From the NCBI GenBank assembly GCA_030220185.1, contig JASPKZ010004576.1, positions 405,001-469,000 of the forward strand: a DNA stretch of 64,000 nt. The letters are read 5' to 3'. The position numbers and the translations under genes are program-made. The notes beneath the pieces were generated by a model. That model had not been told where the DNA came from. It ran no database searches and saw only the letters and a list, made by a program, of their open reading frames with translations. This DNA is from Diploptera punctata. Its lineage: Eukaryota; Arthropoda; Insecta; Blattodea; Blaberidae. Position 1 is the stretch's first letter. Each line of letters opens with the position of its first letter. This document shows, one piece after another, positions 9,113 through 18,464 of the stretch.

Positions 9113-9790
9113 TAATTAACTAATAACTAACTCAGTGGCACTATCAAATTCGCAGGTTTATGACCGCGCGGACATGAGTTCTCTATACTTCCTTATCCTG
9201 AGCTAAAGTTTTCCAAACATCCCCTTTATAAGGTACTTCCCTCAAATAATTGTTAACGTTATTATCCCATCTCATTCTTGGTCTAACTACTGGGCGTTTT
9301 CCCTCTGGTTTTCCTATAAGAAGCTTCCATGTCCCTCCTTCATTCCCCATTTATGCCACATGTCCTGATCACCGCAGTCTACGAGACTTAACTCTTCCCA
9401 TTATATTTGGCTTACTATAAAGATCATGAATCTCACTATAATGTAGTCTTCTCTATTTGCCTGTCTGTTCATCTCTATTTGATCCAAACATTTTCATAAG
9501 AACTTTATTTTAAAATTTTTTTCTCCTTCCTTACAGTAAGAGCCCATGTCTCGCATCCATATAAATGGGAGAATAACAGTTCTATATATTTCCAATTTAA
9601 CTTTGTTTGGGAGAATAACAGTTCTATATATTTCCAATTTAACTTTTTTGGGAGAATAACAGTTCTATATATTTCCAATTTAACTTTTTTTGAGAGAAAT
9701 TGAAATGACAAGAATTCCTGTAAAATATAATAGCATGCAGTTCTAGAATTTAGCTAATGTTTAATTTCTTTGTGCATCTCATTTATTAAA
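9113..9790 (-). pseudogene. LINE-A C-terminal copy with internal triplication
   Basis: Near-complete C-terminal LINE-A fragment read from 9790 down to 9113. From the 5' side it has the 'gagatgcacaaagaaattaa' region, three tandem copies of a 41-42 bp block at 9567-9692, LYGCETWALTVRKE, then the RRLR.GHVA and GRPR boxes, and ends in the reversed GTTA-type tail. The triplicated block encodes 'KLNWKYIELLFSQ'-like residues in place of the usual single LKIYKTVILP. Frameshifts are present. Confidence 0.8.
9567..9692. repeat. Three tandem copies of a 41-42 bp LINE-A segment
   Basis: 'gggagaataacagttctata' recurs at 9567, 9609 and 9650, giving periods of 42 and 41 bases. The block is a piece of LINE-A itself, amplified after insertion. 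Confidence 0.9.
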
Positions 9791-9965
9791 AAAAAGGCTA
9801 AAATTTCAAATGTGTACTATTATTACACTATTGTGGAATGGCATAAAACAAAACTTAAAATGTTCTCTCCTGAAAAATTTAATATATGTATCTTACGACT
9901 TTCTTTCTTAGAAGGGCAGTAGGCTTATATTGTGGATGTATTATTTGTTTAAAAAAAAACAATGA

Positions 9966-10556
9966 CTTTCAAGGGCGCTCATCCAGTTCGGACAAAGATA
10001 ATATTAGAAAATAAACCAATAGAACAAGTGGTAAGATATAACTTCGTAGGTTGCGAAATGTCATACATATCGGAAACATATAAATAACAAACTAAATAAG
10101 TTTAATTATATAACAGGAACACTAAAAAGAACTTTGAAAAATAAAGACAAGAAAGATCCTTTAATGAAATTATACAAGACAATGGCAGTGCCTATTATTA
10201 CTTATGGATCCGAAACATGGACAGTGACAACACAACAATCTGCCGCAATACAAGCTGCTGAAATGAAATTCCACAGACCAATAACAGGATATCAAAGAAC
10301 AGACAAAAACATAACCCAAAATAAGACAACAACTAAAAGTAGAGGAATTAAACACAACAATAGAGAAATACAGAACAAACTGGAAAGATGACTGAGGATA
10401 GAATACCAAAAGCAGCATACAGCTATTCACCACAAGTAAGAAGAAGTTTGGGAAGACCAAAGAAAAGATGGAAACTGCAGCAATTTGAAGCCGGAACAGG
10501 CTAGTAAATAAGCCTAAACCGTGAAGAAGAAGAAGAAGAAGAAGAAGAAGAAGAAA
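9966..10556 (+). pseudogene. LINE-D C-terminal fragment
   Basis: Starts within 'FKGA.PVRTKIILENKPIEQV', then a degraded 'F.GCEMSY' box, TLKRTLKNKDKKDPLMKLYK, the TYGSETWTVTTQQ box and AAEMKFHRPITGYQRTD. It then shifts frame to SLGRPKKRW, and ends at 'gaagccggaacaggctagta' followed by (GAA)n at 10523-10554. Related copies lie at 35.9, 49.1, 51.9 and 63.0 kb. The RT palm is missing. Confidence 0.75.
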
Positions 10557-10659
10557 GAAAATCATTTGTTTAACTGAACAACGCCCGAGCACGAGCACTC
10601 ATTTGGGTGGTCCATACTATGACAAAATTCATTTTTTAATAAAATGAGTTGCCAATTCT

Positions 10660-11060
10660 TCAACTTATTTTTTATTTATTTATATACAGAATTTTAATGT
10701 TTGCACATCTTTCTGTGCCTAAAGTTTTATTTTTCTTCTCCACTCGTCTCTCTCCATCCAATCCATGTCCTCCAGTCCTCTTTCTCTCATTCCAGTTCTT
10801 ATTTCTTGCATCCACGAGTTTTGAGGTCTTCCTCTCCTCCTTTTTCCAGGTGGACACAATTCGAATGTTTTCCTGGGTAATCTTCCTTTTTGCATTCTTC
10901 TTACGTGCCAATACCAATTTAATTGCTTCAGCTTAAAAACATTAAATATAATTTTTAACGGAAGAATCGCATGATGGATGGTCTGTATATGAATTTTCAT
11001 CTTGCTGTATATTGGACAGGCTGTTTGTCTCTTGCTGGTCGAATTAATAGAGTGATACAG
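10660..11060 (-). pseudogene. LINE C-terminal fragment, WYWHVRRM type
   Basis: A minus frame (10719-11069) has FKLKQLNWYWHVRRMQKGRL, then PRKTFELCPPGKRRRGRPQN and GLEDMDWMERDEWRRKI. This is the characteristic final segment of a LINE polyprotein (W.GHVRRM...RLP......PPG.RRRGRP). Open over the conserved part but lacking all catalytic domains. Confidence 0.65.
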
Positions 11061-11356
11061 TTGTGCCATGTAGAGTAAGGTATTAACCGAACCTTGGCAC
11101 TGAGTACGCTTGCTACTAATTTATTCCATCACATTTTGGTGGTGGACTGGAGTAATCAGTTGAGTATGTCACGAATGTAACACCATGATTTATCCATCGC
11201 CCCAGCAATAATTCCATCCCTTCTCAACATGATTTGTCTCCCGAGTTCAAATCTCATCATTATTAATCCAACATATGTACAGCAGTTTAAAAATATGTGT
11301 AAAACTTCATGCAGTACACCGCTGTGATAGAGAGTGGATTTCACAATCGAAGTCTA

Positions 11357-11668
11357 AAAACCACGACTGCGGTTTTCCGAATTTTTATTGTTTCCATAAC
11401 AACCATAAAAACTGAAAATCTACAGCTGTTAATTACAAAAACAAATGTCTAGATCGTGTCTATAGTTCCATAACAATTTCAGTGAATTTTCAGTCATTTT
11501 TATAGATGTTATTGATGCGAAACATGGACTCTTACTTTAAGGGAGGAAAGGAGATTACGAGAATTTGAGAATAACGTTCTTACGAAAATTTTTGGACCAA
11601 AGAGAGATGAACAGACATGTGAATGGTGAAGACTGCATAACACTGAATTGCATGGTTTTTATAGGAAG

Positions 11669-11702
<34 letters not shown>

Positions 11703-12020
11703 AGAACAGTTAAGTCTCGTAGACTGCGATGGGCAGGATGTGTGGCACGAATGGGGTAGGAAAGACGTGCATGGAAGCTTTTTCTAGGAAAACCAGAGGG
11801 AAAACGCCCAGTTGGTAGACCAATAATGAGGTGGGAGAATAATATTAACTATGATTTGAGGGAAGTAGATTATACAGAGGATGATTGGAAAACATTGGCT
11901 CAGGAGATTTTATGTCCGCGCGGCCATGAACGTACGGGTTCGATAGTGCCAGTGAGTTAGTGAGTTAGTTACTTATGGAAACAATAAAAAAATTAGAAAA
12001 CCGGGTCAACTTCGGTTGAG
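11357..12020. mobile_element. TIR element interrupted by LINE-A
   Basis: 'cggttttccgaatttttatt' and 'gtttccataac' near 11371-11403 are mirrored by 'ttatggaaacaataaaaaaa' and 'ttagaaaaccgg' near 11970-12003. The inverted ends bracket a LINE-A insertion at 11510-11966. Interpretation: a small DNA element (about 200 bp without the LINE), non-autonomous, class unknown. Confidence 0.5.
11510..11966 (+). pseudogene. LINE-A C-terminal fragment with internal (AT)n
   Basis: Runs from 'cgaaacatggactcttactt' (CETWTLT box) through 'ttggaccaaagagagatgaa', the VKSRRLRWAG.VARMG box, and 'ggtagaccaataatgaggtg', to the 3' signature 'tgccagtgagttagtgagtt'. At 11670-11699 the normal 'ccagatataataagaac' has become an (AT)n run. 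Frames are broken. Confidence 0.8.
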
Positions 12021-12024
12021 AAAT

Positions 12025-12145
12025 CCGTCCATAGTGTCGTTGCCACAGACGCAGCGGGCCCGTGTAGGACAAGTTTTCTGGATGAGTTGGTTTTTACTAT
12101 TTATTCTCACTTCAAAGAGAAATATCAGGGAAATTTAAGGTTTTG
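12025..12145 (+). mobile_element. SINE-1, strongly decayed
   Basis: Diverged head ('gacgcagcgggcccgtgta') and body ('ttttctggatgagttggttt') in SINE-1 order. The 3' part is not recognisable. Confidence 0.45.
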
Positions 12146-12244
12146 TTTTTTGCAAATTTACCTTCTTTGACTAAATTTATATCATTTGTATAATTCAAGA
12201 ATCCATAGAGTCCAATATCAGTTCCAACTTCTTTTAAAAACAGT

Positions 12245-12800
12245 ATCCAGTTTTATAATATTATAATGATATTGTGAAAAGAAAAATTAATGTCTGGACC
12301 AGGAATCGAAACGTGGACCTCTAGTTCTACGTACTAGTGTGAAGCCCACTACACAATTTTAGACTTGGCACAAATATTAACAATATTCTTTCCACATATA
12401 CAAATCTATAATTCTCGTTTCTTCCACTGCCAGGTAGGTGCCATTACCATCGCCAACGGCAGGCTTCGTTTAGAAGTAGGCCTATCTATATTTGAGAATT
12501 TTACACCACCACTTTTATAAGCAGTAAACGGTGTTATTTAACATTTTCCAATACTGTTATTTTAACACAGTTCCAATAATGGATCATATTATAATATTAT
12601 AATGATATTGTGAAAAGAAAAATTAATATCTGAACCAGGAATCGAACCGTGGACCTCTAATTCTTCGTACTAGTGTGCAGCCCACTGCACCATTCTAGAC
12701 TTGGCACAAACATTATCAATTCTTTCCACATATACAAATCTATAATTCTCGTTTCGTCCGCTGCCAGGTAGGTGTCACTACCATCGCCCAAGGCCCCATT
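12245..12800. repeat. Family F element, head-to-tail dimer
   Basis: Two direct copies (about 12255-12460 and about 12590-12795) of the module 'gatattgtgaaaagaaaaat', 'ccaggaatcgaaccgtggac', 'cccactgcaccattctagac', 'ccacatatacaaatctataa' and 'ctgccaggtaggtgtcacta'. Between them lies 'ttttaacacagttccaataa'. The same modules form a palindrome at 0.71-1.29 kb. Read on the minus strand the module has a tRNA-like A-box/B-box pair. Confidence 0.65.
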
Positions 12801-13048
12801 ATCCAGTTTTACTTTCCAAAGACTTTTCACATTTCAAACAATTTTATTCCGGGAATAAATATTGAACCCTCAAATGAATCCCGTTATTTTAACTATCCTT
12901 CTAATCGCCTTGATATCCATTGAAGGTTCACTGAATTCAATCATAGGTGGGAAAAATACGGTAAAACTTGCTCAAAGGGGAATCGCATGGGACCATTTTT
13001 TTCCACATTGGATAAAATTCCGTATTATCAAAATAAAAAACTAAGGGG

Positions 13049-13326
13049 TTATTACGCTGCCCCGATGATATGAGAGTTGATGATGATGGTAATGATGCGC
13101 CAGGAGAGGCCTTAAACTAAACTTAAGCTAATTAAGCGAAATTGTTATTGATGATAATGAAGGCCAGATGGTGTTCAGGAACCATTAATGTTTCCAGACA
13201 TTCATCTTACAAGTGAGGAAAAATCCCGAAAAAACCTCATCCAGGAAACTTGTCCCGACTGGGGATCGAACTCGGACCCGCTGCGTTACAAGGCAGCACG
13301 TTACCTCGAGATCACAGCGGTCGGAT
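13049..13326 (-). mobile_element. SINE-1b, 3' truncated
   Basis: On the minus strand: head 'ctcgaggtaacgtgctgcc', B-box-like 'gagttcgatcccc', then 'ggatgaggttttttcggga', 'cttaattagct'-type middle and 'catcatcaactctcatatc' near the 3' end. The terminal hairpin and tail present in the 17.0-kb copy are missing. Confidence 0.75.
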
Positions 13327-14100
13327 TTCTTGATTCATTAACATTGAAGCAGCGTTATATAGACGCAAACGACACGCCAACGCGTACAAATGTTCAAGCA
13401 TTTTTATTTTTATTTTAAGCGGCAACACTATTTTTTCTCTTTATTTTTCTTTCTTTTTACTCGACATTATAAACTGGGAATAAAGCACAATATACGCGTG
13501 TTATTCATTCAAAATTATTGCAACGAACAAGTTAAAACAATAATATACCGATCATGGCGATGGAGGCATTTATTGAAGTACATATCGGCATGTGAAATAA
13601 AACAACAGCTTTTAACAATGAACGTTAGGTTAGTGACAATTAGGTTTGTTTTGTTTTGATATTTATTTGTCCATTTGGTTTGAATCATTATTTGTAAAAG
13701 CCGTCTTGGCACCTGCCTTCAATAAAAAACATTAGTAATTGCTGATGGTTAATAAATATATATACCTTTCCGCTTTATAATTTTTTTCATGTATTATGTA
13801 GAAATATCCTTTCGTTTCTGCGTTGGACAGATTCCGTTATATGCAAAATAAATACACTAAAAATTACTCTTATTTCGCCGGGACCAATACATTTGTTCAC
13901 ATTGGACAGATTTCCGCATTATTCACGTTCCGGATTAAACAAGTTTTACTGTAGCTCATTTCTAAATTCTCCAAGAACTTTCTTTTTAATTAACAAAGAA
14001 TTCCTTTTTCAATCTACGTTCAATTTAATAAAATATATGAAAGAAGAAGCATTTTCCGTCATTTTTTTTTTCGCTGTGAATATTGCAGTTTACTAGAATT
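13327..14100. other. No feature recognised
   Basis: AT-rich sequence; frames of 60-90 codons here show no domain and no compositional bias. A T-rich stretch at 14066-14074. Confidence 0.35.
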
Positions 14101-14104
14101 TTTG

Positions 14105-14405
14105 TGCGGTCTCGAGGTAGCGTGCTGCCTTGTCACGCAGCGGGCCCGGGTTCGATTCCCGGTCGGGAGAGGCTCCTATGTGAGGTTTTTCGAGGGTTTT
14201 TCTTCACTTGTAAGACAAATGTCAGGAAGCTTAGGGCATAACGGTCCCCGAAAATCATCCGGCCATCATCATCGTCTTTCAGCGGTGTGGAAAGCAACGG
14301 GAAGCTACCACACCTATAATTCCCTAGTAAAGCTGCAAAGCATAGCATGAAAATACTATGATTGCGGTGAAAGACCTGCCCTCGGGCAGAATTACTATGG
14401 ATGGT
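14105..14405 (+). mobile_element. SINE-1a, full body
   Basis: tRNA-like head with intact B box (GGTTCGATTCC), 'gaggtttttcgagggttttt' body, then the 1a tail: 'ggaagctaccacacctataa', 'ctagtaaagctgcaaagcat', 'gacctgccctcgggcagaat' and 'tactatggatgg'. The tail hairpin gcctgccctcgggc-type resembles the 3' end of LINE-C. Faces the inverted copy at 14.93-15.23 kb. Confidence 0.85.
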
Positions 14406-14541
14406 TGGTATTATATTTATTACAAACATAGTTGAAACTAAAATTATAATTTTACGTCCTTTCCCCCCCCCAACCCAGTTTTTAGGTATTTTTTTAGGTC
14501 TTTTTTAGGATATATTTAGGTATTTCTAAAAGTCTTTTATG

Positions 14542-14865
14542 TCCCGCGCCGTAGCCGAGTGGTTAAGGCAGGAAGCCTTGGCGCAGAGCTACGGGACTTG
14601 CGCTGGTTCGAGTCTCCATGGGGGAAGAAATTTTCTCATGGTATTTCGGCCAGTATGGGACCGGTGCCCACCCATCATCGTGATGCATTTGGGTAGCTAC
14701 AATAAGTAGCGGCTCCAGGTTGAGAAAAGCAGCTATAACGGCTGGGGACTCGACATGCTGACCACATATCACCCCTACACTGGATGATTATCATCTACCT
14801 CTATGATTGACACATGTGGATGTGAGGCCAAAAGCCGGCTGGTAGGTAAGGACCTATCGCGCCAG
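14542..14865 (+). mobile_element. SINE-3
   Basis: tRNA-Leu/Ser-like head: A box TAGCCGAGTGG at 14552-14562, B box GGTTCGAGTCT at 14605-14615. Body motifs 'tttctcatggtatttcggcc', 'gggaccggtgcccaccc' and 'gctacaataagtagcggctc' recur at 28.3 and 31.05 kb. No CCA or intron-like feature; it is a retroposon, not a tRNA gene. Confidence 0.85.
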
Positions 14866-14929
14866 GAGTTTTTTTAAAGGTTTTTATAGGCATTTTATAG
14901 GTCCTCAATTTCCGAGCCCTAGTTATAAT

Positions 14930-15231
14930 CCATCCATCCATAGTAATTCTGCCCGAGGGCAGGTCTTTCACTGCAATCATATCGTTTTAATGCTATGCTT
15001 TGCAATTTTACTAGGGAATTATGGGTGTAATAGCTTCCCGTTGCTTTCCACATCGGTGAAGGATGTTGATGATGGCCGGATGATTTTCGGGAACGGTTGG
15101 GCCCGAAACTTCCTGACATTTGTCTTAAAGGTGATGAAAAACCCTCATCCAGGAGCCTGTCCCGACCGGGAATCGAACCCGGGCCCGCTGCGCGACAAGG
15201 CAGCACGCTACCTCGAGACCACAGCGATGGA
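14930..15231 (-). mobile_element. SINE-1a with 12-bp target-site duplication
   Basis: Complete inverted copy: B box at the right end (reverse of 'gggaatcgaacccgg'), 1a tail with (TGGA)n at the left. It is flanked by a perfect 12-bp direct repeat cctagttataat at 14918-14929 and 15232-15243, the mark of target-primed retroposition. Confidence 0.9.
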
Positions 15232-15264
15232 CCTAGTTATAATATTAGTTAAAGTTAACATCGC

Positions 15265-15489
15265 ATGTTAAATATTGAAAACACCCTAACAGCAATGCAC
15301 AGACAAAATAATCCAGCGAAGATAAACGTACTCGAAGAGATGGAAATCATGAAAGCAGCTCACAACGACAGCCTGATAAACGAAAACGAACCCAATACAT
15401 GCAACCCCCTCTACCAGATCTTCAGTGAAACACCAGTTTTGAATCCTGCCGATGATGAGACAAGTCCCGAAAGCGCTACAGTTAAATGA
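15265..15489 (+). pseudogene. Protein-like ORF, possible retroelement C-terminus
   Basis: A 74-codon open frame rich in Asn/Glu, with INVLEEMEIMKAAHNDS followed by LINENEPNTCNPLYQIF. A layout of 'LE..EI.KA.......LN(E/D).....NPL(Y/F)' is one I associate with the far C-terminus of retroelement proteins, notably Penelope-like elements, downstream of the GIY-YIG domain. This is recollection, not alignment. Composition and low AT content at third positions make it more protein-like than most frames here. The first residues are contributed by sequence next to the SINE target-site duplication, so the true start is unknown. Confidence 0.35.
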
Positions 15490-16230
15490 TTAATTAAGTT
15501 GAGAAGACGGACCTTTCAGGTGAATATTCCATAATTTTATATTAATTTTGAATAAACCTCAACGGAACACATCATAAATCTTATAAAAGTTGATAAAGTT
15601 AATACATAACTGTTGCATTTATCTCCATTTTTTTGTTTAAGTATCTTGTGAATGCTTATCTACATATCTATCTATCTAAATATTATTTTTCTTTGCATAT
15701 CGTACACGTCAAATTGAGATGTTTGCAGTAAGTAGCCTGTAGGATGTACACGTGTGACAAGTTACACATATGGAGTACAACGTGTCACGTGTTCAGTTTG
15801 AGTGATAGTTGTTTCCTGACAGCTATTTGTTAAAAGCATTTTTTACGCCTAGTGGAGGCACTAGCGCTAATGTACCATTACGTCCTGTGTAGTGCTTGAA
15901 ATGAAAAATGGTTAAGTCCTAAATGGCAAAGTAATTAGAGGACACTTTGACCGTTTGTTATAAAAAGTGGAGGCGTTTTTATAGCAAAGAAAATCAATAA
16001 CACTTGATAAAACAAAAGAAGTGTTGTTCTTATGTGTTTGCCTATAATTATAATGTTAAACACTTTTAAAAATGTAGATAGAGCAGAAACTTTTATTTCT
16101 CCTATCACATACAGAGTGTAGATAAAACAAGTGTCATAGGGCAAGCTCTGTAACCAATACATTTCTTGCATATAGGGTGTCTAACGTCCATGTTTCAACT
16201 CCATATAACTGTACACTTTGGACAAAGGAA
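15490..16230. other. No feature recognised
   Basis: AT-rich; contains a small palindromic patch near 15740-15800 ('gtacacgtgtgac', 'cgtgtcacgtg'). No coding signal. Confidence 0.35.
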
Positions 16231-16635
16231 TTATAATAGTATATTGCCTCTAGTCCCGAGGGTCGCGGGTTCAAACCCGGCCGGGGTCGATGGATTTCTT
16301 TAGGATGGAAAAATCCAAGGAGCAAGTCCTTCGGGAGGGACTTTAAGCCGTGGGTCCCGAGTCTGAATATTTTCATTCTCGTAAAAGATCCCTTAAGCCT
16401 GAATTAAAAGTCCTTCTAAGCCCAAAATTTAACTCGACCATTTTTCCCTGTACCCTACGTACTTACCGTAGTTTCCTAGATGTCAGTATGAGGCGGAACG
16501 CTGACCACGGACCACTCAAGCGACATCTATACGAAAACAAGTGTAACTAAATTAGTATGGTTCAAATACTTCCCTGTAGGGGGAGAGCACCTAAATCTCT
16601 GTTAAGGGAAACATGGGCTTAGAAGAAGAATATTA
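16231..16635 (+). mobile_element. SINE-2, 5' truncated
   Basis: Starts inside the tRNA-like head with a good B box (GGTTCAAACCC at 16268-16278), then the family body ('gagggactttaagccgtggg', 'ctcgtaaaagatcccttaag', 'ctagatgtcagtatgaggcg') and the 3' end 'gggaaacatgggcttagaag' with a short (GAA)n. Confidence 0.8.
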
Positions 16636-16962
16636 CGATGCGAGGTTGGGGAAGTGGTTTTTTACAGAAGTGAGGAAATTTTAAAAAATCGAGCGATAGC
16701 GATGTTTATAATTTCCGAGATTCTGTAAAACAGTTGACAAACATACGTTGTACAATATTTTTTGTGCAACGTTATTTTCAAAATAATAAATAATAGTAGA
16801 ATAATGACATCTTCGTTGGAAATATTTGTGTTCATTATAAACAACTGACTAACGTTAACTGTGTGGCCAATGTTTATTAGTTGAGACTACAGCAGGCCGT
16901 GACACCATTCGGTCATAAAATGGCGGCAAGTACACATTTATTGTTTGATAATGTTTCAAATA

Positions 16963-17366
16963 GTCCACCGCTGCGGTCTCGAGGTAGCGTGCTGCCTTGT
17001 CACGCAGCGGGCCCGGGTTCGATCCCCGGTCGGGACAGTTTTTCTGGGTGAGGTTTTTATCGGGGTTTTTCCTCACCTGTAAGACAAATGTCAGGAAAAC
17101 TTTAAAGCCCAAACGGTCCCCGAAATTATATGGCCATCGCAATCATCATCATTCATATTCATCTTAGATTAAGCTTAGGATTAGGGACTCTTCTGGCGCA
17201 TCACTATCATCATCATCATCACCCATCATATCATCGGGGCAACGTAACCCCGCCTTCCAGGCGCCCCAACCTCAGAAGGGGGTTACAAGTACGCCATGCC
17301 AGGAGAGAACACCAGGAATGTCGAAAGACAACCTGGCGCATTAAAAATATATATATATATATATAT
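16963..17366 (+). mobile_element. SINE-1b, full length, with 11-bp target-site duplication
   Basis: Complete reference copy: B box GGTTCGATCCC at 17016-17026; middle 'cttagattaagcttaggatt'; 1b tail 'ccgccttccaggcgccccaa', 'gttacaagtacgccatgcca' and 'aacctggcgcatt' followed by (AT)n. It is flanked by tgtttcaaata at 16952-16962 and 17367-17377, inside family E. Confidence 0.9.
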
Positions 17367-17504
17367 TGTTTCAAATAAAGTTCAGTTAATTTAAAATGCA
17401 GTGATTTGTTTAGTATAGCCTAATGTATATTAACACTACCTTTTGGATACATTTGTATATACATGGTACGTAGTATACAAAAAGGGCAGTGGTTTTACTT
17501 CCCG

Positions 17505-17506
<2 letters not shown>

Positions 17507-17541
<35 letters not shown>

Positions 17542-17731
17542 TAGACCCATCTCACTACCACTTGGCATACGTCGGCCAGGAAGCCCTACCCCCAAGTCCC
17601 AGAATTCTTGTTCTCCCTTATCTACATCGCGGTCACGTTCAAGTTCACGGGCAATAAAACCAACACCTCAGGGAGAAGGTGATGGAGTCGCAACTTCAGG
17701 GGAAATTGCTGAGCTACAGAGTACATCAGGT
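17507..17731. other. GC-rich protein-like insert with 14-bp target-site duplication
   Basis: The insert is bracketed by ttttacttcccgca at 17493-17506 and 17732-17745, so it arrived as a unit. It begins with (TCA)n (17507-17540). The plus frame from 17489 is open across the whole insert and encodes a Ser run, then a Ser/Pro/Arg-rich stretch including RPISLPLGIRRPGSPTPKS and TPQGEGDGVATSGEIAELQS. Such composition is typical of disordered linkers in regulatory proteins and is unlike the surrounding AT-rich DNA. The (ATG)n on the minus strand matches the tails of LINE-D2, so an antisense retrocopy is possible. No family was recognised. Confidence 0.55.
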
Positions 17732-17879
17732 TTTTACTTCCCGCACGAGGTTTGTAATACGTAATATTACAGCATAGTTATTTAGATTGGCAACCCCGGA
17801 ATGTAGTAAGTTGAACTTTCAATCATGGTCGCCATTGCTATAAGTCGACAAAACGCACTATTGCGCAAAAATATTTTTT

Positions 17880-18310
17880 TGTGTTATTTACAATATTCTT
17901 GCTCCTGTTCTTATTCCTTTTCGGATTTCGGCTGATCTTCTTCCACGAGTTTCTAAAATAGATACGAAATATTTAAATTTATTGTTTTTGTGAATTAGGC
18001 CTACTTTTTGTACAGGCTCCAGACATTCATCATGTTCCATCTTATATATTAAATATAATCTTAAATTTCTTAAAATTAATATTAAACCCCATTTTTATAT
18101 TCTTCAAGAAATTTTCTTGTCTTATATAAAGCATCATTTAGTCCAGGGTTATTAAAAATTGGTAATTCGTTGGTATTCCCATAAAATTACATTTTCTGGA
18201 CCAATTTCTTAAACGAACATTACTAGGCCTATATGTTTTAAAAAATATCGGGGATAAATATCATCCTTGTAACAATCCATTTGTTGTAAGAAAATCGTGT
18301 AATAAGCGAT
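17880..18310 (-). pseudogene. LINE fragment containing reverse-transcriptase motif
   Basis: On the minus strand one frame reads TNGLLQG, stop, YLSPIFFK, which is a broken form of the RT motif 'QG..LSP.LF'. After a deletion it goes on to FKYFVSILETRGRRSAEIRK, a match to the 'FKYLGS.I...G.S..EI..RI' box that follows the RT palm. Frameshifts and stops throughout. Confidence 0.5.
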
Positions 18311-18464
18311 TTCCTATTTTAATTTAGAGCTCAGGGCAGATCGCCCCAATTCCCAATAAATAGTTAATTAACCATCTAATGAATCTAATCTAAACATAAC
18401 CTAAATTCTAGACTGTGTTCAAAAATTTTCCTAAACACTTTATTTCGAATACTGTAATAATTTC

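Larger units (their letters stand above)
16640..17880 (+). mobile_element. Family E element with two later insertions
   Basis: Matches 25.35-25.98 kb and, inverted, 47.39-47.90 kb. Landmarks: 'cgagcgatagcga' hairpin region, 'tgactaacgttaactgtg', 'tgagactacagcaggccgtg', 'gtggttttacttcccgca', 'ggttggcaacccc'-type and 'cgacaaaacgcacta'. No coding capacity; palindromic patches near the 5' end suggest a non-autonomous DNA element. It is interrupted by SINE-1b (16963-17366) and by the insert at 17507-17731, both with target-site duplications. Confidence 0.6.

Noticed and set aside
10170..10598. 142-codon minus-strand frame with Leu run
   Set aside because: Antisense shadow of LINE-D and its (GAA)n tail.
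12862..13044. 60-codon frame starting MNPQMNPVILTILL as a secreted peptide
   Set aside because: The hydrophobic stretch is weak, and the frame lies in low-complexity AT-rich sequence directly beside SINE-1b with no other support.
14542..14620. tRNA gene (good A and B boxes)
   Set aside because: The acceptor stem does not close, sequence continues into a repeated 250-bp body, and the same unit recurs at 28.3 and 31.05 kb, so it is a SINE head. The same applies to the other tRNA-like heads.
17463..17657. Poly-His protein
   Set aside because: The His run is another reading of the (CAT)n tract; the frame starts in family E and has no supporting features.
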